Source: Pseudoneurospora amorphoporcata
Lineage: Eukaryota; Ascomycota; Sordariomycetes; Sordariales; Sordariaceae
Assembly (NCBI GenBank): GCA_033297205.1
Contig: MU859069.1
Location: 62,001 to 126,000, forward strand
Reading direction: 5' to 3'
DNA: 64,000 bases
The position numbers and the translations under genes were made by a program. Below the pieces are notes generated by a model. The model was not told the DNA's origin. It did not search any database and was given only the letters and a program-made list of their open reading frames with translations. Position 1 is the stretch's first letter. Each line of letters starts with the position of its first letter. Positions 31,854 through 44,600 of the stretch are shown piece by piece.

Positions 31854-34800
31854 TCGCCCTATTCCTGCTGCTACGTTTTGTGGTATCATTGGATGGGTGT
31901 TGTTTGTTGGAGGCGTTATGGACCATGCTGCCTCAACTTTCGGTTTTTGCATGAACGACCGGTCAAATGGAGCGATGCTTTTTCCCCCGCCAGCGCAGCG
32001 TCAAAGCTCCTATTCTTTCTGGGAAGCATTTTCTCTCATGTTGCGTACTCTATATGTGGATATGCGTGTGAGTGTCCGTCGTCGTTTTGCTTGTGGTCTC
32101 GCTTGGGCCTACCAAGTTCAGCACAGGTCGGTCCCAGGCAAGAAGAACGTGTGTACTTGTACTTGGATGAGAGTCGACAAACCGTGTCTGGGGGCCCCGA
32201 CACGACTTTGTTGTGCGATGTATAATACAGTCTATGTGTGTGCCGGGGTGGTGGAAGGGTTACTTTTGCTATGGGAAAAGGTATGCAAACCGATTCGACG
32301 CCCGGCCTCTTCAACCGGCTTCACTGCAACTTTAACATGGGTTTTCTTGTTTTGTGATGGGTTGACTGATTCGTACGACGAACAAGGCATGAACTATCCG
32401 GGGGTTACATTCAATGTGTTTACGAGAGCATGGTCACTCCCATCTCACAAACTAGGCGGGAACGACAACACGATTGCAGGGCACCATGTTGGTTAACCGG
32501 GCTGTCAGAACCACTTTTTCTGAACTCCAGATTTCCGTTCCCGTGTGCGGCAGAGTGCAATCCGTGGGAAGCGTCCTCGGTCGAGGGCCCTGGGGAAGTG
32601 TAAGGATCCTATGAGATGGTGTATGATAGCCATGGCATGCAGTCTTGTTGTCCCAATTCTCACAAATCTCGTCGTCTAGTCAAGAGTGTCCAGACCGGTG
32701 GTCATGTCCGTCTCCAGAAATAAGTGACGTAGTATTAGGTGGTTGAGGGTATGCTCCCTTTAACCCGTAGTATCCTGGCAAAAATACCCAAGCAGTGCAT
32801 GTGGTTGATGTTGGACGAACGCATTGGTAAGACTTCTGGCAGCTTATGAGTCTTTGGGAAGTGCCGTCTGTCTTTCCACTTTCGGACTTGTTCGTCCAAT
32901 GTCCCAAAGACTACGGTCCTGTTTCATCTGGAGATTGTGTCTCTGGGCGCTACTCGATGGTGTTGATACATAATGTTCCTTATTAAGAGGGCAGCGCAAT
33001 ACTCCTGCAATGGGACGGGAGAGGTTGAGGATGAGGTCGTCGTCAACGACCGGTCCGCACAGACCCCTTGGCTGTAGTAGTTATTGGGCGATTTTCCAGA
33101 GACGAACAGGCTTCTAGAAGATGTTTCAAAGTTGGATGTGACATTCGATGACTTCGGTTTTATCCGATGGCCCTTCCATGTGAAAGAGTTTTGATTCTTG
33201 GGTAACTGCCCGTCTTTGAGCATGCAACCGAAGAGTCGCTCTTTCTCTTTATCAATGCTCGGGATCACACCCGATTTATCGTGTTTGACGGAAAGGTGTA
33301 AAGAGGGAAGGAACAACGCATGAGCTGGCCTGTGTCATTCAAATTATGCGAGTGTGATGCTTGATTTGCTGCGAAAATGAATAATCATAACCATAATCCA
33401 AGGAGAGGAGTAAGTTCTGGATGGGGTAACAACAATGAATTTAGATGGAGTATGTGTCGGATAGCTACTAGTGCCAACGGTGGGAGCCATCATCTTGTGG
33501 GTGGAAACGTGGTGGCTGTATTGCGACAGGTCATACCTCTAACCAGGCGAACTATAGTAACAGCTGATATATCAGATGGAGAGGAAAACATCATAACTGC
33601 AAATGAATTGATTTATGAAGTGGAAAACATGGGATTTGGTGATGTCTTCTCGTGGAGGTCATTGGCGCAACAAATACGAGCACTATCGGGATTTCCCAAC
33701 GGCCACGGAGTTTAGAGGAGTATATCGGTTTCAGCTGATCATGGTTCAGAATTTGGTCGCTCTGTTCAAGGATCGGCACTGGCGTTCGTACTTTGCACGG
33801 CAAGCACAATTCGATCGGTATTGCATTTGCCGTGCCCGTGAATCCACAAATCCAGGTCCATAGTGCGGAAAAGCTCGATTCTCCAAAGTCCAGATGAGCT
33901 GTCGAGTAGTTGCCCACCGGAGATTCCCCCGAGTGAATTTGGCAAGACAAACGAGATTCTGAGATTCGCTTAACTTTCTCCGAATAGTTGCAACCCAATA
34001 TCTGCGCAATCTGTTGTGTCTTGAACGTTGGGCCGTCATTTAAGCAGGTTTGTTGGCATGCCAACAACGCAAGCTGCAAGCCGGATAGGCAATTACAAAC
34101 TTGGGACCGAAACTTGAAGCAGTCAGCTGCGGCTTTGTGATGGAAACTCGATCGCGTTGAGCGCATGACCGCAGCGCAAGGGCGAGAGGTAACCAAGCCC
34201 ACCGTCATCCACAGAGGCAAAAAGCTAGGCAATGCGAGTCCACCGACAACGATGTTGAGGAAGTCATCTCCGGTAACAACGGAAACCTAAAAATCGAAGC
34301 GAAGTCGGAGCCAAACACAATATGCCGACCAACGGAGGAGGTCCGGGGTTGCCAGATCGGGTGGCTTCTGACAGGACTCGGCGGCATGAAATCGGGCGGC
34401 GATGTAGTCTAGTGTACGCCGAAGACATTGGTCGGTAATTATGGAGGTGCATGTATGTAAACATGAGCAGCCAATGGATCGGATCCCACATGAACTCAAA
34501 GCTGTGCGCCAGAGCTTCGTTTCTCAACGGCCGAACCTGACCGACCCCTTAAATCTCTTCTTCGCATGCACCCAAGACACGACAAGGCCAATTGCGCAGC
34601 AGAGAAAGGTCGAATTGCAGGCTTGTTGCAGCATGTACGCGTGGACGACTAGCAACCAAAAAAGGAGATGGGTTTCTGAAAGAAAGAAAAATAGAACCTT
34701 GATGTCCGTGTCATTGATTGCAGATTCGAGGTCGTTCACGTCATGGCAGCAACCAAACTAACTCTCTTGATGAGTCTGCTCAGGCACGAAAGGAAAGCTT

Positions 34801-37330
34801 GGAAGGACCGAAGGAAAACTAAAACTCGGCTTTTCAGGCTTTCGGCTAATCATATTGCCATGAATGATGGTTAATCGTGACACGAACTTGGTGTGTACAG
34901 TACACGGTCCGTACGAGAACGAGCAGGGAGGTACCGGTACAGGACCGTTGCCCGGCTACCTAATCCATGGGCCCAGCGCAACCCCGCCGCCATGTGCGCA
35001 AGCTCGATGGAGCACGCAGAGCTCAGCTAGCATCGAGGTACCGGTACGAGCTATCTTCGGTTAGTGGTTCCAGAAACGGGCCCCAAGAACAACGACGGGC
35101 ACCGCGTCTGATTTGCCCTTGTGTCGAATTCTGGAGTAATCGAACGAAGAGCCTTGTCGATACGACGGGACTCCAAAACAACGCAAAAGAGGACGCAACC
35201 CACCACAAGTTCAGACAGGGATTTACCTCGCAGCAGTCCGGCAGAGCTGGGCCTCCGTTTGACGACATCCCTCGACGCCAGTGGACGTCGAGCAGGGGCG
35301 CCCCTGGCCTCACGATGCTCTTAACTCGACGACATGGATCCCCCATCTTCACGCGCCATCCCTCATCATAACAGATACAACCGTGGTACAACCAGCCTGC
35401 AGCAAGCGCGGTATCGGTACCTCTTCCTACCTGCTTCTCTGCCTGCCCTCTCTGGTGCCCTGATACACCCAAAAGCCGCCCACCGCTGTCCACCGCTGTC
35501 CACCGCTGTCCACCGTCCGTCGTCCACCGCCATAGTGGAGGTTCCAGGCCGCCGGAGCATTTCCCACACCAACCATCATGGCCCATCGTCTGTACTGCCG
35601 TTTCCCTGACGCCGCCATCGTCTATGCCGCCGCAGCTGTTCCTGCTGCAGGTCAAGCATGCCTGCCGTCCAAGTTCGTCGTGGCACAAATTTTCATATCC
35701 AAACGTTCGGTCGGTGGAGTTGGAGGCTAGTGAGCGAGCGGGATCTGGGCGAGTCTGGATCAAGGGTCGTTACCACAAGATCGGCTGTTGGTGGGAGGAG
35801 AAGTTAGACACGGAAGCACCGTGGGCTTGGGGTATTGGAATGGCAGAATGGCTATTACTGTCGAGCCGTGAAATCGATATTGGTCCATATTTCCAGTTAC
35901 CGCCGGCGCCGCCGCTCCTTGGTTGCCCCTGTGTTCCTCCTGCCTCGGCGAGTGCCGGGCGGTTGCCGACCAGCTGGAACCGAATCGGAAGCCCTTTGGC
36001 CTTGTCCTCCCACTTCCCTTTGGAGTTGCGCGGATGGCCAATAATGAGGCCCGGACGGCATCGCTCTTTCACGGAGCCAGTGTGCTGTTTCTGATTCGCG
36101 ACCCTTGTCAGTCCGAAGAGAATTGCTTTTTCAGATCAGTGGCGGCTGGCACTGAAACATACCCTTCCATTCCCTCAAGTCCCAACTTGCGGCCCCGGGA
36201 ACCTGTAGCATGACGCCGAACCAAGCATGGTCGACAAGGTACCAAGGGACATGGTGAGGTTGTCTCAAAGATTCAAACAGAGGGCGGAGTTTTGTGGGAG
36301 CGAACATTGACGGAGCACAAGCCCCCCCGCGTACCTGCACACGAGCTCGCGCCACCAGCCCGGCCTCACTGGCCGCAGAGCGATAGGCAGGGAGTGGCAG
36401 TCATCTCCTGCTAGGCGTTACGCAGGAAATGCATAGTGCTGGAGGTGTTCGTTCCTTAGTTCACGCTACGCATTGCTAGTATACCTGGGGATAGGTCCTC
36501 AATACCTGGTTGTACCTCCTTCTGTCCGGGCACAACCTTGAAGCAACGACGATGACGGCGGATAGCGGACAACGGACACCAACACGGAGTCAAGTCGCCG
36601 AATCAGAAACCAATTGGCAGGACGATGGTCATCTACGAACGAACCAGGTCGGGCCAAACGGCTCGAACCGCTCAAAGGTGATCGGTTCGTTTGTTCATAA
36701 CATGGCAATACGCAGCATCGGGAAGCTGGGACGGGATGGTAAGGTTTCAGGGAACAGCATGCAAATCACAGAGTACCCTACAGGTACAAATGAAGGTGTA
36801 GGTTCCCTGGGCTGTCTTGCCTGGATCCCTCTTGTTGTCCTGAAGCTTGTCAGTGGCCTGGAATAGCTCGCTGACAGAATGGTTCGTCTGGTTAAAAGTG
36901 ACAGCTGCCACGCACCAAATTCCACACCACAACCCTACCTACATGACATCTTATTAACTAGCACACTAGGCAGGGACATGTATGGACGGGTGCGATTTTC
37001 TGGTACTGCAACCACAGCATTGCAGTGGTTGCCCGGGATGCCGATTACTTGGCTCTGTTGATGCTAAGCACAAACTGGGTCAGACAGACAGGACACGACA
37101 CAGGGCATCCATGGTTCAGATCAGCGATCGACCTGCCCTTCCTGCCCTCTGCCTCTAACTGCTACCCGGACTGGTTCCTGCCGTTCGAACAGTATTTCAC
37201 GCTGTCTCCTTCCGAATCTGGCACTGACACCCAGAGCTTCCCGTTGGGCAGGTGCATTGCAGACCTTAACAGACTCTGCGTAGGTACTTGCCATGTACCT
37301 CAAACGAACCTGCCTGATGTCAGTGTCAAC
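31854..37330. other. Gene-free stretch downstream of uS9m
   Basis: About 5.5 kb in which no open frame resembles a known protein. The longest (minus strand, about 33591-34232, 213 codons) has no recognisable domain, and no pair of frames joins plausibly. It holds the uS9m 3' region, a 10-bp tandem repeat at 35481-35514, and two GGTACCGGTAC palindromes near 34929 and 35036. Short TACCT/AGGTA-like words recur. No clear transposon remnant or strongly AT-rich RIP tract is apparent by eye. Confidence 0.5.
35481..35514 (+). repeat. Three tandem copies of CACCGCTGTC plus a partial fourth
   Basis: Perfect 10-bp direct repeats in the non-coding stretch, followed by a diverged copy (CACCGTCCGT). This looks like a short minisatellite. 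Confidence 0.9.
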
Positions 37331-40300
37331 TGGACGTGAATTTTTTTTTTCTTCCTCTCTTCAACTGACAGCAGACAAGCTTCGAACTTTGCTTCTCTAA
37401 GACTCAGGTACTTACACTATTGCACATCATCATCTTGATCGAACTGAAATGTTTCCTACACCGGGTCAACCATACACATCAGTCGTCTCTTGGCTGCGTG
37501 CTAGGTCTTCTTAAGTGTCATCCCTGATACCAGTTTCTTCATCTTGCGCTAGAGGTACCATACCCGATACGGCTCTCCCTCAGCTCGAATGTCTTCCCCT
37601 AGGCTCGTCGGCCTACCCAACCACGTACAATCCTTACCTCTGGCGGTACACCAAGGCCAGCAATTCATCCCACCGGTTCCACCGGGCCCTTGCACATTCA
37701 ACCTTCATCTGTCATTTTATTTTCCAAATCCCTACAAGCCCGGCTTCCACTGCCCTCCGAAGATAGGACACCACCTGAAGCCTGAAGGTGACTGGTGAAA
37801 ACGATCCTGCCAGTGTGGATTTTTCGGACGACGTCGACAGTGTGGCAGGCCCCCTACCTCGCCATTCTGATACCCGAGATTCAAGGAAAGCTCCGAGTCG
37901 TCAAGTGTCGTAGAAAAGAAAACGGCAGCCGAGGAGGTAAAGGAAAAGAAAAAAAAGAAAAAGAAACGATACCGAGAGCAACGGAAGCGGGCTTCCGCAA
38001 CCCACCTGCCCTAGGCCCAGATACAACAACACCACCACCACCATCATCGTCAATTTTGGATAGAAACTGTCAGCAGTGCTGGTGTTAAACAGAACACAGA
38101 GTGGCGCTGATTGACTTTCTCCGTCACCACTTTGACACTCCTGTGAGAGATAGAACGAAAGTGAGATAGGAGCTGAGAAGAGACTGCGGCGGTCTCGTCA
38201 CAGTCCAGCATCGGATTTCTCTCTAAGCAACATTACCACCGGCGTCCTCTTGGCATCAGCAACATCGTCCTTTGGCAATACTAGTCGGTTGAAGGATTGT
38301 GAGTTAGAAGTGTCATTCAGCCTTGCTGGAGTTATACTTTTTCCTCTCCGCGTCTTCGCCGTCATTGTCACAAGGTTATCGACAGCGTCGTGATCATATA
38401 TCAAAGTGAGCATGTGGTCGAGCGTGGATGGAAATTGAAGGAATCAGCTCGACGGCTAATACCCTTACGACTAGTAATACGCGACTACGTTTGGCGGCAC
38501 CGCTGGACATCCCCCAAGGCCTCGACGCACCCCAACAAGTGGAAGACCCCCAACACACCCATCGCGACGTCAAGTCCCCAGACCAGCAGACCAGGCCCCA
38601 GGGCTACGTACCCTTCTCCTCGTAGACGGTCGGAGCTCGTCGAACGCCACGTCCCATCAGCCTGGGGTTCAGCCTCCCGTCTTCACAGATCCACAATCAC
38701 GATTCCCCTGTCGGAGAGTCATCCGGCGCTGGCCGCGAAAGGGTCCTCTTTAAAGCCTCTTTGGGGTCGTTGCAGATCTCCCCGCCCTACCTGAAGAAGC
38801 TGGGCCCTACCCAGGCCCTACCTGGGGTTGCAGCCGTCTCCCGACATCACACTACAGTATTTTACCTTACTTCCGTCTACCGACACCCTCCCTTTCCCGT
38901 ATGTCTTAGCCAAGAGTCGAACATCCACCTCTGGCACAGACACCCCCAGGTACGTAACCCGGCCACCGACCATCAAAGCGCTCGATTGGGGTGGAGCTTT
39001 TATCACTTTCCTGCTTCTTATCCTCTTCACTCACTCACTACGACTAATAAGAAATTTCTTTGCCTTGACTGTAGCCAGTCCGTATATCAATATCGGCCAT
39101 CACCCTCAAGACAGCGTCAATTTGTCCTCAGTCAACCAACAGCAACTGTTCTGACTTTGGCACAGTTATCTGCCACCCACCCGGCAGTCTCAAGAGACAC
39201 ACTTTGTCTTTCAAGAGCCTGCGTTCGAAAATTTTTACCCGACCAGGTCGCAAAATCAGCTCCGGCCGTGCCGTGCTTCAACCCTCAAAGCTGTGAAAAC
39301 AAAGTTGTGCTCGGTCTTTTCGTATCGAGTCCCACTTCCCCAAACTCGCTCGAGCCGTCTCGCCGTTGCCGCCAGTGGTTAAGCTACTAGGCGTCTCGTA
39401 CGAGACTTAGCAAGACCTAACCCACGCTCGGCGCGCTGCCGCAGTCAACGAGAGCCCTGCTTCCGCCTGCTCCTACCATTCTTGGACGGTCGAGAAGCAC
39501 GTTCTGCCACGGTCCAGGCCCGACCGCTTCACAAACGTCCGTTTGGCCCTCACCACCTGTACCGCAACCGGGCTAACATAAAGAGGCAAAGGTCTCAGCT
39601 CTCAGCGAGGCAGGTGTACGAGGACCACCTTGCAGCCCGCCTGCTCCTTCGACGCAGTCTTTAAGGACTGTGGTGCGCCAGGTTGATCGCAGAAAAAGGC
39701 GTGGCCAACGCCTCGACACCAAGGCATCTGGGATCTTCCTAGTTGGTCTCTGGCTCAACGGACAAGTCACCCACTTTGCCCACTCTTCTCACTATCACTG
39801 TTCACAAGCCTATTCGTCAAGAACTCTTCACCGTGACCGAATTCGCCATCCCCACTTTCGGAGCGCAGAGTTCACACGCGCTCCTTAGCGCTATCTCGAG
39901 TTCTTTCCTACGGGAGGTGCCACTCGCCGAAGACCATATTCAACAGCGAGATCCTCTTTTCAAGCCTTTTTTTTTCGCATCTGCCGTTGTCTTCGGGAAA
40001 AGTTCACTCGGTCATTCAAAGAGCGCAGCGCGATTAAAAGACGCTGCTATCGAGACTGCCCCCACGGCCAACCTCGCTCGGGCTGACCTTCCGGTAGCAC
40101 AAGAAACTCGTGTCAGAGAGTTTTAGATCCTGTTACATCCCTCCGACACCTCCGGAGCCACTATATATCGGCCTCCGAGCAACCGCCAAAATTGTTGCGC
40201 CTGGTATTTTTCGGTCCGCTTCGACAAGCCAACTCGAAAACCAAGCCTGGACCTTTGGCGTCGAAGCCCGATCGAAGCCGATTTGTGTGGCCGAAGCGCC

Positions 40301-40406
40301 GACCACCTCGCCTCTTCCTTAGATCGGCCCAGCTTCACTCTCAGCTGGACACCCGGTGAACACGCCGTCCCAATCGCTCGATCGAACCCCACGAGCTTTC
40401 GTTATC
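37331..40406 (+). promoter_or_regulatory. C/T-skewed region upstream of the unknown gene at 40407, possible long 5' leader
   Basis: About 3 kb with no recognisable gene. The last 2 kb or so are rich in C and T on the plus strand and contain several short ATG-initiated frames. Long, uORF-containing leaders of this kind are known upstream of developmental regulators in filamentous fungi. Here the idea rests only on composition and the size of the gene-free interval. Confidence 0.35.
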
Positions 40407-41691
40407 ATGGAGGACAATAGGGGCCAGAGGAGGCAGAATGAGCCGCCCATTCATGGCGCGTCCAACCCGCGATACCACCAGTCGCTGCATGACTCGACGC
40501 AGCAGCGACGGTCTTTTGCTGGCGCGCAGGGGGAAAGGTACCGGGCTGCACCTCTCAGCTCTTCACCATCAGGAGCGGCCAGAGGAATGGGTGGTTCGGC
40601 TGGCTACAGCGGTTATTATCAAGAGCCCTCCGCGGCGGGATTCCCCACAACTGCCATGCCTCAGGGCGCAATGAGTTATCACCACGGACCGTCTGATTAT
40701 GGCCAGCCCGATGCGCGACAGACTCAGGGTTTCGCCAGCGCCTACAATCCAAATGCTCTGATGTACAACGTACCCCAAGGCGCTGGACCGCAGAGCACCA
40801 CCGTATACGACACAAGCCAGCAGTTCCCTCAACGGCAGCCGGCAACACTGCAAATGATGGCGACTGATGTCACTGCCCCGTATTTTTCAAGCGAGCCAAC
40901 AAACACGGCGGCAGCAACAGCTTTGCAGGCGCAGACAGGGGCTTCCAGCACCCAGGTGTATGGGCAATCCAACATGCCAAGCTACTCGTCTGGTGGAATG
41001 ACTGGGATGGGAGGTATGAATGCGCAGGCTATCTCAACCTCCGACGTCAGGATGGAGGACGATTATCCGGCGGGAGGAACCCTGGATCACGCTTACGCGT
41101 CTTATCAAACAGCGTTGAAGGAGATATTCCAAAACATACAGAACGGCGTTCTGGCCACGGCTAGTGACTCGCTCATTCGTGTCTCGGACTGGCTCTTGTC
41201 GCATGTGGCAGACCTAGGTAAGTCAAGGCGCTTCCAGAGTATCCAAATTCGGGCAATGATTGGCATACTAACATGGCAAATATCGATAGGACTCACCTCA
41301 GACGATCAGAGTTTACACGGTGATAGAATCAAGCTGTGGAACGACTTCAATCACGCTTGGCTGGGTATTCTTCAGCGCCAAAAAGAAATGACAGAATCTG
41401 GCCAGCAGCCACAGCGCTCGCAGAGCGTAATCTCGACAGAAGGATTGAAAAAGATGGGGAAGGAGCTTATCAGATTGTGCGACTCGATTGAGCGCCATGG
41501 TCTCGTTGACTATCAATATGGCGTCTGGGAGGAACAAATCATTGAAAGTAAGTCACTCACTGCTGAGACACTAGAAAACTGAACAAGTTTGCTAATTTGG
41601 GGTAATAGTCCTGACGGAGTGTGTGAACATCTACGAATCAACGGAGTCATCCGGGGACGATGGCGCCGCCCCTGATTCACAGCGCCGCTAA
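40407..41691 (+). CDS. Unrecognised protein: low-complexity N-terminus, helical C-terminus
   Basis: Exons are 40407-41217, 41290-41547 and 41609-41691 (introns of 72 and 61 nt, both GTAAGT donors; the first has a TACTAAC branch site), giving 383 residues. The start ATCATGGAGG follows an otherwise open frame. Residues 1 to about 215 are Gln/Ser/Gly/Tyr/Ala-rich, with many GQ, YG and MGG motifs. From about 225 the sequence is ordinary globular helix: YASYQTALKEIFQNIQNGVL, DSLIRVSDWLLSHVADLG, GDRIKLWNDFNHAWLGILQ and RLCDSIERHGLVDYQYGVW. The acidic end is SSGDDGAAPDSQRR. No DNA-binding, kinase or membrane motif is visible. Clean splicing into a long amphipathic domain shows it is a real gene. A regulatory role is only inferred from the composition and the very large non-coding flanks. 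Confidence 0.8.
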
Positions 41692-44600
41692 GGGAAGTCT
41701 TGTGACTTTTATTCACGTTCTGTCCAATCCGGTCATTGGAAGGCGAACATTTTGACTCGACATGGCTTTTTCTATTTGGAAAGCGTTGCTGTCTGTTCTG
41801 GATATCAGGCGTCACCAATTGTAATACCGTGTCGGTTTTTCCTTTTTCAAGTGTCTCGCGCTCCAGCGCAAGGAGTTGTGAAGTTGCTTTTGGTCCCAAG
41901 ACCTGGAGTTGGTTGGACGTTGTGTGTATAATTGGTGTGGCTTACGTATCAAGGCATGTTTTTCCCCGACTCGGCCCGGCGTTCAAAAGAAAAAAAAACA
42001 AGGGATAGGGTGGTTTCTTGCTTTTGCACTAGATCATTGGAGGTTTTACGGTTTGGATAATGTGGGCGCATACTACGGTTCCCGCGAAGCGGACTGCGGA
42101 GATTCTCTGGGGAAATCGTGTCTTATCTTGGCTTCTCTTCAGAGATGATGATAGACTGGCCCATGATTCTCCAGCTCCGTGTCGAGGTTGGATGTATCTG
42201 ATGTACGATTGGGATAGTTTGGGCAAGAAGGGACGGGGGAACCTTGTGTGATGACCTACGACGGATGGCGGGGAGGCTTACATGATCGAAGGCATGTCTC
42301 ATCCAGAGAAGCCCAAGAGTATGGCCCTTGACACATTCTTCCCATATTCGGTACGGTGGATGGCAGGAGACATGGCGGCTGAGTGGATGGAGTTATTGGG
42401 GAATGCACCACCGTCGATGATTTATGTGTATAAATGCTATGGAGTGTACATTATTGGAAGTTTAATGGGAAAAAGAAAGGGGTTGGGATCTAACGAGAAC
42501 CTGCGGCTGATTGGCACCATTTCCCTCTCCCATCACCGATTTTTTTCACCATTTCTTTTTCTTTCAGCTAGCGAGAGAAGGGCATCTCCCGGTTCCCTTG
42601 TGAGTGCGGTGGGAACTCCGCGGGACGGAGAAAGCTTCATTCACGATCGATCAGCACGAGAGAATTTAGTTGTTGCACCCCCTGATGCCACGATCCAATG
42701 ATGGGGCAGCATGGGTTCAGGGGCTGTGGATGGGTTGGACAAGGGCCTTTAGCTGACCCGGTCTGTTGGGTCGCTGTTGATTATCCCGACAGATTCGTCT
42801 CGAGCTGAAGACTTGTGTGCACAAAGATAGAGCATGTACATGTTTGGCAACTTGGCACTTGGTGTTCTCACCATTTCTCATCAAAGCTGTGAGGTCGACG
42901 GTGGTAAACTCTTTGCCGCTGCGAGATAAGAAGAGAGTGGACATGGCGATTAGCACGGTGTAGTAAACTCGTATGGGATTTTGCGTTAATTCCGATCGCG
43001 TCCTTACGTAACAACCCTGGCTCTTAACATGGCAGGCGCTTGGTGACATTTCTTGCGGAGTCGGTGTGGTGTATGTGCGTGTCATGCCCGTGGACGTCTT
43101 TGCGCCTGCCAGAAGATGATGATGGCGGCGTCGGCATGTTGACATTAGCAGCCCCAACACTCCCCTATAACGATGCGCTAAAAACGAGTTGATTGCACCC
43201 AGAGGGCAGGGCAGGTTGCAGACCGCAAATCGTCCATGTACAGCTACATTGACGACAGTTGGCCTAGTTCAGTCTAGGTATGGTCCACTAGTTCTGCAAG
43301 ACATCGCACATTCACAACACGCATTACGCTAGAACCTCCTCTCCGCCCATCCTCTTCCCGACAGACGGGCGGTCGCATTGGGCATGTCGATGTGCACCAG
43401 ATAGCCGACGTAACACGATCCCCCAAACCCCTCGACCAACTTCTCGGTTTTCCCACGCAACTGTATCCCTTGAACAAGATCGCCAACGCTACGAGAGCAT
43501 CGCTACACATTATACAGCACTCCCCGATGGAAGCAGCATGCATACCGGTCGTAGTCCTCGACCCTCCCTTCATTGGTTCCATCACCCAGAGACCGAAACA
43601 GCCAACAGAATGACTGGAGGACCAGGAGGAAGAGGCAGAGGAGCAGAGCCATGGCCACAACAGCAACAACAACAACAACGGGCAATGACGACGAAGCTTT
43701 GTGTTACCACGGACGGATGGCTGCAGAAAGTAGCTCAGCCCAACCACCCCTGCCCAACAGGAGGTTCAATGCCATCACAGAAAACCACCCACTCCCAACA
43801 ATGCGGTTGACGGTGGGCAGTACGGGGCATGTGCAAGCTACGGGGTCGCTGGTACACGTATTTTACAAGAACGGAGCTCGGAGGAGTTCGTTTCGTTGGT
43901 TGGGATGGGAACTTGGCTTTCGGACCCTGGATCGCTGGAACTTGAGGCGCTACCACGATGGGACCAGACCGGGGGGAAGATACACGATGGCCAGTACACG
44001 TAATTCACCAGCTCGATGGGGCCCCATCGTGATGCTGCAAGGCTACTTTGCGTACCCACAGAAGGACAACAAAAGGAAGCAAAAGGGCCGGCCGAGATCT
44101 CCTAGGATCTCCAGCTACTAGATCAGGCTCCTCTGTCAGATGAAGCGGCTGTTGGCACGCACGCCCGTCACAGGCCGAAGCGGGACTGGGTCGCATGTAG
44201 TGTACGGTGCCTACACACCTGGCAAGCCCCCTAGGCGGTCACGGTACATATGCCATCTCTCCCTCAATGTACCGTATTCAGGTGGAGATGGCAGACGCCG
44301 CGCAGCAGAGAAAACGGAGCTTCCCAAGTTGAAGGGTCTCGTGGAGAATGTCTCCATTCCCCCGGGCCGGAGAGGAGTCCGTAGGTTGACCGTCTCGCAG
44401 CAACGGGGGACCACACTATTGGAAATTGCCATCCAGGAAGGATAGCAGATGCATCTTGATCGTGGTGGATACAAGAAGCGAGCCAGAACGAAAGCCCTGC
44501 TGCCTCTCCGTCCGTTCTTGGCACTTCTATACTTACTTCCTGGACCACGGCATTGGGGCACCGTGACAGCCACGTTAACGCCCTGGGCGTCCTCAAGTCG

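Noticed and set aside
33591..34232. 213-codon minus-strand frame in the gene-free region
   Set aside because: It has no motif or plausible splicing partner and mixed composition. A nearby 9-bp inverted repeat (GCACGGCAA / TTGCCGTGC near 33796-33830) is too short to mean much.
38761..39390. 209-codon plus-strand frame
   Set aside because: Ser/Pro/Thr/Arg-rich without motifs, in C/T-skewed DNA that looks like leader or promoter.
43573..44121. 182-codon plus-strand frame
   Set aside because: Low-complexity start from CAA repeats, then unrelated residues. No domain and no splice structure.
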